Below, piece after piece: positions 48,289 to 57,647 of a stretch of DNA of 64,000 nucleotides. The notes below the pieces were generated by a model, which was given only the letters and a program-made list of their open reading frames with translations, was not told the origin of the DNA and searched no databases. This stretch comes from Nocardiopsis sp. CNR-923 (GTDB lineage Bacteria; Actinomycetota; Actinomycetes; Streptosporangiales; Streptosporangiaceae). The stretch is taken from positions 62,001-126,000 of the forward strand of contig NZ_MKKC01000022.1 in NCBI RefSeq assembly GCF_001942255.1, given 5' to 3'. The translations under genes were made by a program, and so were the position numbers. Each line of letters starts with the position of its first letter. Position 1 is the stretch's first letter.

Positions 48289-49272
48289 TCAGCCTTCCTG
48301 GTCGGCGCCCGCCGGGGCGCTGGCCCCGGCGTGCTCCTTGATGAGGGCGGTGGCGCGGTCGATGTCGTCCGGCGTCTTCACCGCGAGCGTTTCCACCCCG
48401 CGCAGCGCCCGCCTGGCCAGACCGGTGAGGGTGCCGGCCGGAGTCAGTTCGATCAGGGCGGTCACGCCCAGGTCGGCGAGGGTCTGGGTGCAGGAGTCCC
48501 AACGGACCGGAGAGGAGATCTGGGAGACGAGGCGGTCGAGGTAGTCCGCGCCGCGCTTGACGACGGCGCCGTCGGCATTGGACAGCAGCCGGACCGTGGG
48601 GTCCTGGGGGGTCAAAGGGGCCGCGGCCGCGCGGACGCGCTCGACGGCGGGGGCCATGTGCTCGGTGTGGAACGCACCGGCGACGGAGAGGGGGCGCAGC
48701 CGGGCGCGGGCGGGCGGGTCCTCCGCGAACGCCGCGAGCTGCCCGGTGGTCCCGGCGGCCACGATCTGCCCGGATCCATTGTCGTTGGCGGGGGTCAGCC
48801 CGGCGTCCGCGATGGCCTGGAGCACCTCCTCGCGAACGCCCCCGAGCACGGCGGTCATGCCGGTCTCGGTGCGCGCGGCGGCGTCGGCCATCCCCTGGCC
48901 GCGCTCGGCGACCAGGGCCAGGGCCTCATGGGGGGACAGGACCCCCGCCACCGCCGCGGCGGTGAACTCGCCCACGCTGTGACCGGCGACGGCGTCCACG
49001 AGGGCGCGATCGGCCGGCAGCGCCGGGGAGGGCGTGGTCAGTGTGCCCAGGATCGCGGAGGCGGCCACCAGACCGGCGCTGACCAGCAGCGGCTGGGCGA
49101 CGGCCGTGTCGCGGATCTCGTCGGCGTCGGCCTCGGTGCCGTAGCGGACCAGGTCGAGGCCCGTGACCTCGGACCACGCGGCGAATTGTTCGGGGACACC
49201 GGGCAGTTCGAGCCACGGAGAGAGGAAACCGGGGACCTGGGCGCCTTGGCCTGGAGCAACGATGACAAGCAC
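48289..49272 (-). CDS. fabD: Malonyl-CoA:ACP transacylase (FabD)
   Basis: Protein of 327 residues. The nucleophile motif is AGHSVGEFTAAAVAG and the catalytic His is in VAGAFHTEHMAPA. GTG 49272 is chosen: it gives the usual start LVIVAPGQGAQVPGF, and AAGG lies 10 bases upstream; the longer frame is a shadow of the control region. First gene of the fab operon, divergent from fasR. Confidence 0.93.
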   Translation of the reverse strand: MLVIVAPGQGAQVPGFLSPWLELPGVPEQFAAWSEVTGLDLVRYGTEADADEIRDTAVAQPLLVSAGLVAASAILGTLTTPSPALPADRALVDAVAGHSVGEFTAAAVAGVLSPHEALALVAERGQGMADAAARTETGMTAVLGGVREEVLQAIADAGLTPANDNGSGQIVAAGTTGQLAAFAEDPPARARLRPLSVAGAFHTEHMAPAVERVRAAAAPLTPQDPTVRLLSNADGAVVKRGADYLDRLVSQISSPVRWDSCTQTLADLGVTALIELTPAGTLTGLARRALRGVETLAVKTPDDIDRATALIKEHAGASAPAGADQEG

Positions 49273-49527
49273 ATCATCAACCTTGCCCTGTTGGAGTTCA
49301 CCAGTCAGAGGGGGAGGGGCACGAAGTTCCCTCGGGGTCGTTTGTAGGCCCTCCACAAAACGGTAGCCGAGGAACGTAGCCGCAGGTGCGCGCGGAGTGT
49401 GACAGATCACTCCGGGGCGGCCCGAGGGGCGCGCGAACCGGGGCAGGGGCCCGGCGGCGGTTCTCCGGCGAGGGTCGACCTGGGGCGCGCCGCTCCCGGG
49501 ACTGTCGCGGGATGCGAACCTAGAGAT

Positions 49528-50762
49528 GTGAACACCCAAGACCAGGATGCCCGAGACTCCGCCAACCGGGAACGGAACCGGCAGACCGAGCAGGACCGCG
49601 TGCGCGCCGAGACCGTGCGGCGGCTGGAGCGCTCCATGGGCGCGCTCGGCACGGCGGCCGTCGCGCGCATGGACGAGCGGCTCGGATGGTTCCGCCGGAT
49701 GTCGGCCGAGGACCGGTCGTGGATCGGCCTGGTGGCGCAGTCGGGGGTGGCGGCCTTCGTCGACTGGTTCCGCAACCCCGTGCGCGGCCGACCCGCGATC
49801 ACGGTCGAGGTCTTCGGCACGGCCCCGCGCGAGCTGACCCGGTCGGTGTCGCTCCAGCAGACCGTCGACATGATCCGCGTGGTCATCGACGTGGTCGAGG
49901 CCCAGGTCGACGAACTCGCGGCGCCGGGCGGGGCCCAGCAGCTGCGCGAGGCGGTGCTGCGCTACACGCGGGAGGTGGCGTTCAGCTCGGCGAAGGTCTA
50001 CGCGCGGGCGGCCGAGGCCCGGGGGGCGTGGGACGCCCGCCTGGAGGCGCTCATCGTCGACGCGCTGCTGCACGGCGACCGGGAGGAGGGTCTGGAGACC
50101 TGGGGCTCGGCCCTGGGCTGGTCGCACACCCCGGTGATCGCCGTGACGGGGGAGACCGAGGGCGAGGGCGGAGCCAAGGTCCTGGACGACCTGCGCGCGG
50201 CCGCCCGGCGGCTCGGACACGACGTGCTCGCGGGCCGTCAGGGGGCGCGGGTGGTCGTGGTGGTCGCGTCGGCGACCGCTACCCGGAGGAGGAACTGCCC
50301 CTCGCCGCGGGGGAGCCCCTCGCCGGGCTGTTCGGGCCGGGGCCGGTCGTGGTCGGCCCGGCCGTGCCCGACCTGCGCGCCGCGGGGTCCTCGGCGCGGG
50401 CGGCGGTCAGCGGCCTGCGCGCGGCGGTGGCCTGGCCCGACGCGCCGCGCCCGGTGCTCGCTGACGACCTGCTGCCCGAGCGCGCGTTGAACGGGGACGC
50501 CGACGCGCGGCGGCAGTTGGTCGAGCAGGTCCACGTCCCGCTGGCCAGGGCGGGGTCGCCGTTGCTGGACACGCTGTCGGTGTACCTGGAGCACGCGTCG
50601 TCGCTGGAGGCCACCGCGCGGATGCTGTTCGTGCACCCCAACACCGTCCGGTACCGGCTCAGCCGCATCGCCGAACTGACCGGGCACACCCCCTCGGACG
50701 GGCGCGGATCCTTCGTGCTCAGGATCGCCGTGGCCCTGGGGCGGCTGGAGGGCGCCGCGTAG
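49528..50762 (+). CDS. fasR: PucR-type regulator of fatty acid synthesis (FasR-like), frameshifted
   Basis: Regulator of 411 residues after repair. The C-terminal helix-turn-helix is YLEHASSLEATARMLFVHPN and TVRYRLSRIAELTGH, the PucR/CdaR type. The frame breaks near 50270: after RVVVVVAS one added base gives GDRYPEEELPLAAGEPL. Gene order with fabD, fabH, acpP and fabF is the one known from Streptomyces FasR, an activator of that operon. Here the regulator is divergent, with a 255-base control region (49273-49527) that would hold its binding sites. GTG 49528 is the first plausible start. Confidence 0.85.
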
Positions 50763-50908
50763 GCGTCGCAGGAGGGGATCCTCCAAGGCGGTTCGGCGTT
50801 TCGCGCCGGTGTCCGTGACCCGATCGTTGCCCGCTCTACCTGCCTGCTTATGGATCTTTCACTCCGGTCGGGTATGTCTGTAACTGCCCGTGTGCGCCCG
50901 GGGACCAC

Positions 50909-51952
50909 ATGAAAGGGATAACTTTGTGGTGGGCGGAACGCCGGTGGGACCCGCGAGGACGGGCACACGCGAGGTTCCCGCGCCGCCCCGGCACGACGTT
51001 CTTGGGGGTCAAGGCTGTGGTCGAGCGACTGAGGAAGAGCTTCCGGCTGATCGAGACGGCGACCGAGGCCGTACTCCAGCCAACACAGGAGGGCGAGCTG
51101 CGCAGGCGGGTCCTGTTCTGGGTCCCCGCGCCGATTCCGATCCTCGCCCTCGTCTACCTCGTGGTCGGGGGTGATCTGTCCGCGCCGGGGTGGACGATCC
51201 TCCTGGCCTCCTCGGTGGGCGTGGGCACGCTGCTCCTCGCCCTGGTCGTCCAGCCGACACCGCTCCCGGAGGGGCTGTCCCCGCAGGTCTCCGCACGTCG
51301 GTCCCTGCACCGCTTCCGGCAGTTCACCAGTCTGCGGGTCTGCCTGGCGCTCGTCCCGGTGCTGCTCGGCGCCGCGGCGTCCCTCGTGGGCGGCGGCCTC
51401 TACCCGCTCTTGGCCGCCCTCGCGCTGGCCTGGCCGCAGCTGCTGTTGGCGCTGCCCACCTTCTTCACCATCACGCGGGCGCGCCGTGCCATGGAGGCGT
51501 GGGGCACCACCGCCTACCTCTGGCACGCCCTGTCCCGCAGGGCGGCGGTCACCTGGCCGGTCGCCACGCCGCTCGCGCGCGCCTGGCGGCGGTGGCGGCA
51601 GGAGCGGGACCGCCGCCGGGCCGAGACGGAGTCGGCGGCCGAGCGGACAGCCGCGGACGCCGGTGCGGTTCCGGACGGCGCGGGCGCTGCTGACACGAGC
51701 CGGGCGGCCCCGACCGAGAGGAGCCGGGGACCCCGCGCGGACACGGAGGACACGGCCGGGGCCCGGACCGGGTCGCGCTCCGGGGCCGGGGTCTGGACCG
51801 AGCGGACGCGAGGGGCCGCTGACGGGACGCGGGTGATCGTGCACCGCGCGGCGCGCAGCATCATCGAACGGGGCGGCGCCCTGCGGACCGCCGGCGGCCG
51901 GGACCGCCGCGGCACGCGGTCGACGCGGCGGCCGAGCTCGCCCAAGCACTGA
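50909..51952 (+). CDS. Membrane protein with long charged tail, unknown
   Basis: Protein of up to 347 residues. ATG 50909 has GGGGA five bases upstream, although a start near 51017 (VERLRKSFRLIETATEAVLQ) is also possible and would remove a basic leader. Four spans are predicted: about 73-90 (VPAPIPILALVYLVVGG), 97-117, 142-165 and 168-190. The C-terminal 150 residues are Arg/Ala/Thr-rich and disordered. Family not recognised. Confidence 0.55.
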   Translation: MKGITLWWAERRWDPRGRAHARFPRRPGTTFLGVKAVVERLRKSFRLIETATEAVLQPTQEGELRRRVLFWVPAPIPILALVYLVVGGDLSAPGWTILLASSVGVGTLLLALVVQPTPLPEGLSPQVSARRSLHRFRQFTSLRVCLALVPVLLGAAASLVGGGLYPLLAALALAWPQLLLALPTFFTITRARRAMEAWGTTAYLWHALSRRAAVTWPVATPLARAWRRWRQERDRRRAETESAAERTAADAGAVPDGAGAADTSRAAPTERSRGPRADTEDTAGARTGSRSGAGVWTERTRGAADGTRVIVHRAARSIIERGGALRTAGGRDRRGTRSTRRPSSPKH

Positions 51953-51986
51953 TCGGTGCGGGGTCCCGTGTGAGCGCGCTTCGCCC

Positions 51987-53666
51987 TCACACGCTCGCGC
52001 GGCGGTGCACCCGGGGCAGGGCGTCCTGCCCCGCCTCGGGACAGTGGTACCAGGCGGCCTCCGCCGAGGCGCCCTCGAAGACCACCTCGCCGATGGTGTT
52101 CCCGAAGTAGGGGGGACCCGCCAGCCGCCAGCGGAGCCAGGGCCGGGGCGCCCTGGCGAGCCACGCCAGGAGTCGCCCAAGGACCGCGAACGGCCCGCTG
52201 GCGGAGAGGCGAACCGCACGGCGCAAGGGGATCGGCATCTGGTTGCACAGCGGCGAGGAGACGAGCTGGGCCACGCGTGTGCGGTGCCCGCCGGACGGTC
52301 CCGGTTCCGCGCCGTCCCAGCGAATTCCGCCCGTTCCCCCGGCCCGCGCGAGGTAGGAGAAGTGGACGTCTCCACTCAGGAACAGGACCGTGGCCGGTGC
52401 CGGGCCGCGCTCGCCGCCGACCAGCGCGCGCACGCCCGCGCCCAGGCGTCGGAAGGAGCGCTGGAAGGCGCCCCAGTGTTCCAGGTCCAGGGCCTGGCGC
52501 AGCCGCTCGGCCGGTTCCCGGGCCCAGCCGCCCCACGCGCCCGCGCACACCGCCTCGTTCCAGGCCTCCAGGTGGTGGACGGCCGGAGGGAGCAGGACGG
52601 GGACCGTGGAGGCGACCACGACGTGCTCGGGGCCGCCCGTGAGCTGATCGTCGAGCCAGTCGTGTCCGTCCGGGCCGAGGATGGACCGCCCGGACCCCTC
52701 GCCGAGGGCGCGACCGCACCGGGTGTCGGCGACCAGGACTCGGACCGGTCCAATGTCCAGGCGGTGGCTCCAGCGGTAGGAGGAGGGTTCGCGGTGGGCG
52801 CGCAGGGCGAAGTCGTCCACGACCCCGGCCGCGTCGGAGCCGTGGTCGCGCACCCGGGTCCAGACGGGGTCGGCGGCGCGGGCCTCGGGGGAGAGGTTCC
52901 CCAGGTGCTGGTAGACCCAGTACGAGCCCAGGCCGCTGGTGATCCGTGACCGCCACCAGGGAAGGGCCTCCATGGACCGGCGCCACGCGGCGGAGGTGTT
53001 CCAGTCGTCGCGGATGTCGTGGTCGTCGAAGACCATGAGGCTGGGGACGGTCGACAGCAGCCAGCGCACCTGCGGGTCGCTCCAGGCCTGCCGGTAGAGC
53101 TCGGCGTACTCGTCGTACCGGACCACCTCGTCGTCGGGGGCGCCGTCGGCGGGGTCGGCGGCGCGCGACTGGCGCAGGACCGCGCGCATGGACTCCTGGA
53201 CCTCGTCGGCGTAGACCTGGTCGCCGATGAGCAGAAGCAGGAGGTTGCCGTCCACGGGTTCCCCGGCCAGCCGCCGGGCGGTGGCGCGGAGCATGTCCGG
53301 TCCGTGGCGGACGAGGCCCTCCGGGCTGTCGCCCGTGGGGGTGTGGCACGAGCCGTACAGCAGGCGGGTGGGCGCGTCTGGGTCGAGGGCGCGCAGGACG
53401 CTGGGCGGGAAGGGACTGCCTGGTTCGGGCCACACGGGTGCGTCGTCGAGGAGGACCTCGTAGGGAAGGCGCGAGCCGGGCGGCAGCCCGGCGACCTCGC
53501 ACACCGCGTAGTGATGGCCGTGCACGGTGAAGGTACGTGCCGAGCCGGCGTCGCGGCCGTCGACGCGGAGGCGCACCAGGCACGGCGCGTCCGCCTCCAC
53601 CCAGACCGTGGCGGTGGTCGGTCCGGCGTGCCGGAGCAGGGGCCCCAGACGTAACGAGACAGTCAC
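51987..53666 (-). CDS. PhoD-like phosphatase family protein
   Basis: Metallophosphoesterase of 559 residues. Landmarks are LLYGSCHTP, LLIGDQVYADEVQ, MVFDDHDIRDDWN, LVADTRCG and LFLSGDVHFSYLARAG, which provide the metal ligands of the PhoD fold. There is no Tat or Sec signal at the N-terminus, so unlike secreted PhoD it is probably cytosolic. GTG 53666 follows GGGGGAACG. Substrate unknown. Confidence 0.87.
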   Translation of the reverse strand: MTVSLRLGPLLRHAGPTTATVWVEADAPCLVRLRVDGRDAGSARTFTVHGHHYAVCEVAGLPPGSRLPYEVLLDDAPVWPEPGSPFPPSVLRALDPDAPTRLLYGSCHTPTGDSPEGLVRHGPDMLRATARRLAGEPVDGNLLLLLIGDQVYADEVQESMRAVLRQSRAADPADGAPDDEVVRYDEYAELYRQAWSDPQVRWLLSTVPSLMVFDDHDIRDDWNTSAAWRRSMEALPWWRSRITSGLGSYWVYQHLGNLSPEARAADPVWTRVRDHGSDAAGVVDDFALRAHREPSSYRWSHRLDIGPVRVLVADTRCGRALGEGSGRSILGPDGHDWLDDQLTGGPEHVVVASTVPVLLPPAVHHLEAWNEAVCAGAWGGWAREPAERLRQALDLEHWGAFQRSFRRLGAGVRALVGGERGPAPATVLFLSGDVHFSYLARAGGTGGIRWDGAEPGPSGGHRTRVAQLVSSPLCNQMPIPLRRAVRLSASGPFAVLGRLLAWLARAPRPWLRWRLAGPPYFGNTIGEVVFEGASAEAAWYHCPEAGQDALPRVHRRASV

Positions 53667-53793
53667 CGTTCCCCCTTGTTTGTCCCAGGTTCTCACACGT
53701 CGTGGACGAGTATGGCGTTTCGTGGGCGCATCGTCATCCACAGTCGGGCCGAAGATGGTTGCACGAGCGCCCCGGCTGCGCGAAGGTGGCGCT

Positions 53794-54201
53794 ATGCGGA
53801 CACAGATCCTTGAGCTGCACACAGGAGGTTCGGAGAGCATCACGGACATCACCCGCGAGTGCGCCGACTTCGTGGCGGGCGGCGGCGACGGACTCCTCAA
53901 CGTGTTCGTCCCGCACGCGACCGCCGGCGTGGCCATCATCGAACTCGGCGCCGGGTCCGACGATGACCTGCTCGCCTCACTCGACGACCTGCTCCCCGCC
54001 GACGACCGCTGGCGGCATCAGCACGGCTCCCGCGGGCACGGACGATCGCACGTCATGCCCGCCTACGTCGCCCCGCAGACCACCGTCCCCGTGCTGTCCG
54101 GACGGCTCGAACTGGGGACGTGGCAGTCCGTCGCCCTGGTCGACCTCAACATCGACAACCCGGACCGGCAGGTGCGCCTGTCGTTCCTGACGACGGCGTG
54201 A
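53794..54201 (+). CDS. YjbQ family protein (UPF0047)
   Basis: Protein of 135 residues. The family motifs are LLNVFVPHATAGVAIIE and HGSRGHGRSHVMPAYV followed by GTWQSVALVDLNIDNPDRQV. YjbQ proteins have been reported to show weak thiamin phosphate synthase activity in vitro; the real role is uncertain. ATG 53794 is preceded by GAAGGTGG. Confidence 0.9.
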   Translation: MRTQILELHTGGSESITDITRECADFVAGGGDGLLNVFVPHATAGVAIIELGAGSDDDLLASLDDLLPADDRWRHQHGSRGHGRSHVMPAYVAPQTTVPVLSGRLELGTWQSVALVDLNIDNPDRQVRLSFLTTA

Positions 54202-54382
54202 GAGGGGAACCGCCGTGGCCCGGCTCGGACGGCGCGTTGACGGGAGATGCCACTAGCGTGTGAACTAGGTGATCAGTGGTGGTCACGGACCACGCGACGG
54301 ACGGGAATGTGGCCCGGCATCGTTGTGACAACTGCTTCGTGCAGGCAAGATTGAGAAAAACCATCTGTGGAGGAGAACTTTC

Positions 54383-54807
54383 GTGAGCGCGACCGCGGGC
54401 CAGGCACAGAGCGAACGCGGCTTGGCTGACCGACTCGGATTCAAGCCGGGTCAGGTGGTGCAGGAATTCGGCTTCGACGACGACGTCGACGAGGGACTGC
54501 GCGCTTCCATCGCCGAACTCACGGGCGAGGCACTGGTCGACGAGGACTTCGACGGCGATGTCGATGCGGCACTGCTGTGGTGGCGGTCCGACGAGGAGGG
54601 GGATCTCACCGACGCCTGATGGACACGGTGCCCCTGATCGCCGACGGTGGCATCATCCTGGTGTTGACGCCGAAGGCAGGGCGTGAACTGCACGTGTCCC
54701 CGAACGACGTCTCCGAGGCGGCCACCACGTCCGGCCTGTCGCAGACCAGTGCGATCAGTGTCGGCGCGGACTGGTCGTGCACCCGTATGGTCGTTCCCAA
54801 GCGGTGA
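54383..54807 (+). CDS. DUF3052 family protein, frameshifted
   Basis: Actinobacterial protein of 141 residues after repair. The first part is GLADRLGFKPGQVVQEFGFD and ALLWWRSDEEGDLTDA, then a stop in that frame. Adding one base near 54617 continues LMDTVPLIADGGIILVLTPK and HVSPNDVSEAATTSGL to QTSAISVGADWSCTRMVVPK, which is the normal DUF3052 sequence. GTG 54383 follows GGAGGAG. As in Streptomyces it precedes a peroxiredoxin gene; the usual aceE neighbour is absent here. Confidence 0.88.
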
Positions 54808-54894
54808 CGGACTCCACCCCGAGCGGGTGGGGGTATCCGGTGCCGCGCGTCCCGAAGCAGGGCGCGCGGCGCTGAGGAGCGCCCGCCGACGAAC

Positions 54895-55368
54895 ATGACA
54901 GACACCATCACCGTGGGCGCCTACGCGCCCGACTTCACGCTGTGCGACCAGTACGGGCAGGACACGACCCTGACCGGCCTGCGGGGCCGTCCCGTGCTGG
55001 TGGTCTTCTATCCTCTGGCCTTCTCCGGCGTCTGCTCGGGCGAACTGGCCGACCTGAGCGCGCGACACGCGGAGTTCGCGGCACTGGGGGCCGCGGTCCT
55101 CGCCGTGTCCGTGGACTCGGTGTTCGCCCTGCGCACGTGGTCGGACCGGGAGTCCTTCCCGTTCGCCCTGCTGTCGGACTTCTGGCCGCATGGGGCGGTC
55201 GCCGACGCCTACGGGGTCTTCGACCCCACCCGCGGCACCGCCCGGCGCGGCACCTTCCTCGTCGACGACGACGGGATCGTCCGCTGGACCGTGACCACGC
55301 CCGTCTCCGAGCCCCGCGACGTTGACGACTACCTCCGAGAACTGCGTTCCCTGACCGGAAACGGCTGA
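54895..55368 (+). CDS. Peroxiredoxin, AhpE-like
   Basis: Thiol peroxidase of 157 residues. The peroxidatic Cys is in FYPLAFSGVCSGELADL, the P-x-x-x-S/T-x-x-C motif, and RRGTFLVDDDGIVRW follows. No second conserved Cys is seen at the usual resolving site, which suggests a one-Cys type like mycobacterial AhpE. It lies between the DUF3052 gene and tRNA-Val. Confidence 0.9.
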   Translation: MTDTITVGAYAPDFTLCDQYGQDTTLTGLRGRPVLVVFYPLAFSGVCSGELADLSARHAEFAALGAAVLAVSVDSVFALRTWSDRESFPFALLSDFWPHGAVADAYGVFDPTRGTARRGTFLVDDDGIVRWTVTTPVSEPRDVDDYLRELRSLTGNG

Positions 55369-55408
55369 CGCGAGGGCAGACACGAGGCGGTATGATCGCT
55401 CGCGACGC

Positions 55409-55482
55409 GGGCGCGTAGCTCAGTTGGTCAGAGCAATTGCCTTACAAGCAATAGGTCAGGGGTTCGAGTCCCTTCGCGCCCA
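55409..55482 (+). tRNA. tRNA-Val (anticodon TAC)
   Basis: A complete cloverleaf can be drawn. Acceptor arms are GGGCGCG (55409-55415) and CGCGCCC (55475-55481) with A as discriminator. The D arm is AGCTCAGTTGGTCAGAGC, the anticodon stem-loop is ATTGC-CTTACAA-GCAAT with TAC at positions 34-36, and the T arm contains GGTTCGAGTCC. CCA is not encoded. Confidence 0.93.
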
Positions 55483-55490
55483 CGGACTCG

Positions 55491-55682
55491 GGACGACCCT
55501 GCTCGGGGGCCTTCGGCCGCCTCGCGGGGTCGTCCGTCGTGTTTTCCGGGGGGAGACCCCCCGAACCCCCGAGACACCCCCTGCGGCCGCGGCCGCGCAG
55601 GCCGGCGGGGTGAGCACGGCGGTTTCTTGCATCGCGGGGCTGCGCCCCGGGGGTCGTGGTTGGATCGCGCAGGGTCCACTCG
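55491..55682 (+). repeat. Dispersed repeat, copy A (after tRNA-Val)
   Basis: About 190 bases beginning GGACGACCCTGCTCGGGGGC and ending GCAGGGTCCACTCG. It contains the hairpin GGGGGGAGACCCCCC and a second GGGGCTGCGCCCC. It is closely similar to 57298-57492 in the same orientation. A third partial start (55692-55733, GACTCTGCCCGGGGGCCTTG) follows directly. The unit carries no recognised gene. Confidence 0.7.
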
Positions 55683-55779
55683 ACACTCACACGACTCTGC
55701 CCGGGGGCCTTGGGCCGCTTGGCGGGATCGTCTTGTCTTCTCTTCTGGGGAAACGCGGGATTGCTCCGATGTGGCGGTT

Positions 55780-56319
55780 TCACCTGTAGCGCATCGCGGC
55801 TTCTGCTCGTTTGGTGAAGTCGGCGGGAGAGATGATGCCCCGTCCCTTCCACCCCTTCGGGCGCCCCAGGACGAGCAGGTCGCTGTCGTTGCTGACGATC
55901 AGAGATGCATCGGTGAAGGCGGCCAAATCGAGGATCAGATTGTCCTCGGGGTCCTCACAGTCATGTTGCGTCTGCGGAACGTCGCTGTAGTAGCCGCCTC
56001 CGGACAGCTCAGCCAGGTCGCAGATGAGATCGATATAGGTGTCCACATCCGATTCCAGCCATCCTGTGTCGATCAGCTTGTGATCGACCATGGCGAGGAT
56101 GTGCTCACTCACCTACAAGGCATACCCCCGTCCCAAGACCCCTCCATCACGGATTACTCCGAGAACGTGCAGGCTTGGATGCACCCGCCGGGGAGGAAGT
56201 GACGGTATACCGTCGAACCCCAGCGGGTCACCCAGAATCTCCAGGTTGTTGCCACTGACGGCATCGATGTAGACGTTGGCGTCCAGTACGACACCGAGCA
56301 GGGAACCTCCATCGTTCAC
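55780..56319 (-). pseudogene. PIN-domain (VapC-like) toxin interrupted by an in-frame stop
   Basis: GTG 56319 starts LGVVLDANVYIDAVSGNN, the first acidic site of a PIN RNase. The frame meets TAG at 56113-56115 after GVLGRGYAL and resumes in the same frame with VSEHILAMVDHKLIDTGW, then HDCEDPEDNLILDLAAF and LIVSNDSDLLVL, which hold the other acidic residues. The whole is 179 codons with one stop, so a single substitution (nonsense or base-call error) separates it from an intact toxin. The start overlaps the antitoxin stop (GTGA). Confidence 0.7.
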
Positions 56320-56879
56320 TTACGCCGGCTCCTTGTCCTGCGACGTACCCGCTCCAGAGATGCTTCCTTCTGCTCGGGAGTCGCTGCACGCCAGCTCTCC
56401 TTCGCTCCATCCTTGGTTGCGGCTCCTCGACCGGAGGAAGCCATTGCGTCGGCAACCTGGTCAAGTCCGGTGTCAACGCCATCGATGAGTCGCGTGCGAC
56501 GCTCCGCCAACGCGAGCACGTCTGCGGCCAGCAACCGCCAGTGCGTGCCCACACGTGTCGCGTTCACATCGCCGCGCTCGATGAAGCGATACACCATGGG
56601 TCGGGACACACCGAGTAGTTCGGCCGCCTGCTGTGGACTGAGCATCACATCGTGGCTGATGACGGAGACGCTTTGGCCGTTCGCCCTGGCAAGGGCGATC
56701 GCCAAGAGGGCTCGCAGCTCGTCTCTGTCGAGTTGGTACTCTTCTCCGCCGGGTAGCCTCAGGACCACCTGCGCTGTGTCGCTGAGGATCTGGCTGACGG
56801 CTGTTCGGGTGGCTTCCCTCTGCTCTTCTGATGCTGGCGGAGCGATCTCCTCCACCACTCTGGTGAGTGCTGTAGCCAT
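56316..56879 (-). CDS. Excisionase-type HTH antitoxin partner of the PIN protein
   Basis: Protein of 187 residues. The central domain MLSPQQAAELLGVSRPMVYR and FIERGDVNATRVGTHWRLLA is the MerR/excisionase-like helix-turn-helix seen in antitoxins paired with PIN toxins. The N-terminal 80 residues are helical and acidic, and the C-terminus is basic (RRRTRSRRK). ATG 56879 has GGGAGGG upstream. It would repress its own operon and bind the toxin. Confidence 0.75.
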   Translation of the reverse strand: MATALTRVVEEIAPPASEEQREATRTAVSQILSDTAQVVLRLPGGEEYQLDRDELRALLAIALARANGQSVSVISHDVMLSPQQAAELLGVSRPMVYRFIERGDVNATRVGTHWRLLAADVLALAERRTRLIDGVDTGLDQVADAMASSGRGAATKDGAKESWRAATPEQKEASLERVRRRTRSRRK

Positions 56880-56984
56880 ATCACCCTCCCTTAACTGTAA
56901 TAAGTGTAACCTCTCGACGGTGTCGGTACACAAGGATCGGCAGAGGTCTTGCGCCCAGGCACGGACCGCAATCGTGGCGAGCGA

Positions 56985-57290
56985 TCATCGGATCCGCTTC
57001 GTTGACCGGCGGTTCCATCGCATCTGCACACTGTGGCGTTTGAGGATGGCGCTCACCGTCTGTCGGGTGATGCCGAAGCTTTCTCCCAGCTTGTAGACGT
57101 TCGTGCCTGCTTGGTAGGCGGCGATCAGCTCGTTGACTTCGTGGGGCTTGAGACGTTTCGCGGTGCCCGGCTTCTTCGTAGGCTTCTCGTGCTGGGGGAG
57201 GGGTGCTGTCGGTGCGGGTAGCTCGCGGAGGAGTGTTTCGAGCTTGGCGGCGAGCTGGACAGGGTTGTAGTTGGTTTGCCCAGGGTCCAC
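56985..57290 (-). CDS. Small HTH protein resembling a resolvase DNA-binding domain
   Basis: Protein of about 101 residues from GTG 57290. The C-terminal half KRLKPHEVNELIAAYQAGTN and VYKLGESFGITRQTVSAIL is the Hin/resolvase-type helix-turn-helix. There is no catalytic serine recombinase domain, so this is either a stand-alone binding protein or the tail of a lost recombinase. The first codons, DPGQTNYNPVQLAAKLE, lie in sequence related to the end of the dispersed repeat. No good ribosome site is seen, so the start is uncertain. Confidence 0.5.
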   Translation of the reverse strand: MDPGQTNYNPVQLAAKLETLLRELPAPTAPLPQHEKPTKKPGTAKRLKPHEVNELIAAYQAGTNVYKLGESFGITRQTVSAILKRHSVQMRWNRRSTKRIR

Positions 57291-57297
57291 GGGCTCA

Positions 57298-57492
57298 GGA
57301 CGACCCTGCTCGGGGGCCTTCGGCCGCCTCACCGGGTCGTCCTTCGTGTCTCCCGGGGGGAGACCCCCCGAACCCCCCGAGGTACCCCCCTGCGGCCGAG
57401 GTCGCGCAGATCGGCGGGGTGAGTGCAGCGGTTTCTTGCATCGTGGGGCTGCGCCCCCGGGGGTTGTAGTTGGCTTGCCCAGGGTCCACTCG
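57298..57492 (+). repeat. Dispersed repeat, copy B
   Basis: Second copy of the 190-base repeat (see 55491-55682), with the same start GGACGACCCTGCTCGGGGGC, the same GGGGGGAGACCCCCC hairpin and the same end CAGGGTCCACTCG. The end module (TTGTAGTTGG-x-TTGCCCAGGGTCCAC) also appears just before the unit at 57264-57290, so one module is tandem. Short direct repeats of GAGACGGCCCTGTTC follow at 57496-57532. Confidence 0.7.
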
Positions 57493-57620
57493 CCTCCGAG
57501 ACGGCCCTGTTCCCTCCGAGACGGCCCTGTTCGCGCGTGAACGCGCTCACCGGGTCGTCCGTCGCGTTCATCGGGGGAGACCGTAGTTGGTACGGGTGCC
57601 GGCACCCCCGATTGCACTTA

Positions 57621-57639
57621 TGTATGCGGATTGCATACA
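57621..57639. promoter_or_regulatory. Palindromic operator of the MarR operon
   Basis: TGTATGC (57621-57627) and GCATACA (57633-57639) are exact arms around GGATT, directly before the ATG at 57648. The AT-rich palindrome fits binding by the MarR protein encoded second in the operon. Confidence 0.55.
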
Positions 57640-57647
57640 ATGACTGG

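Noticed and set aside
55491-57492. Repeat copies considered as a CRISPR or tandem array
   Set aside because: Only two long copies about 1.8 kb apart with genes between; unit length near 190 bases and irregular fragments do not fit an array.
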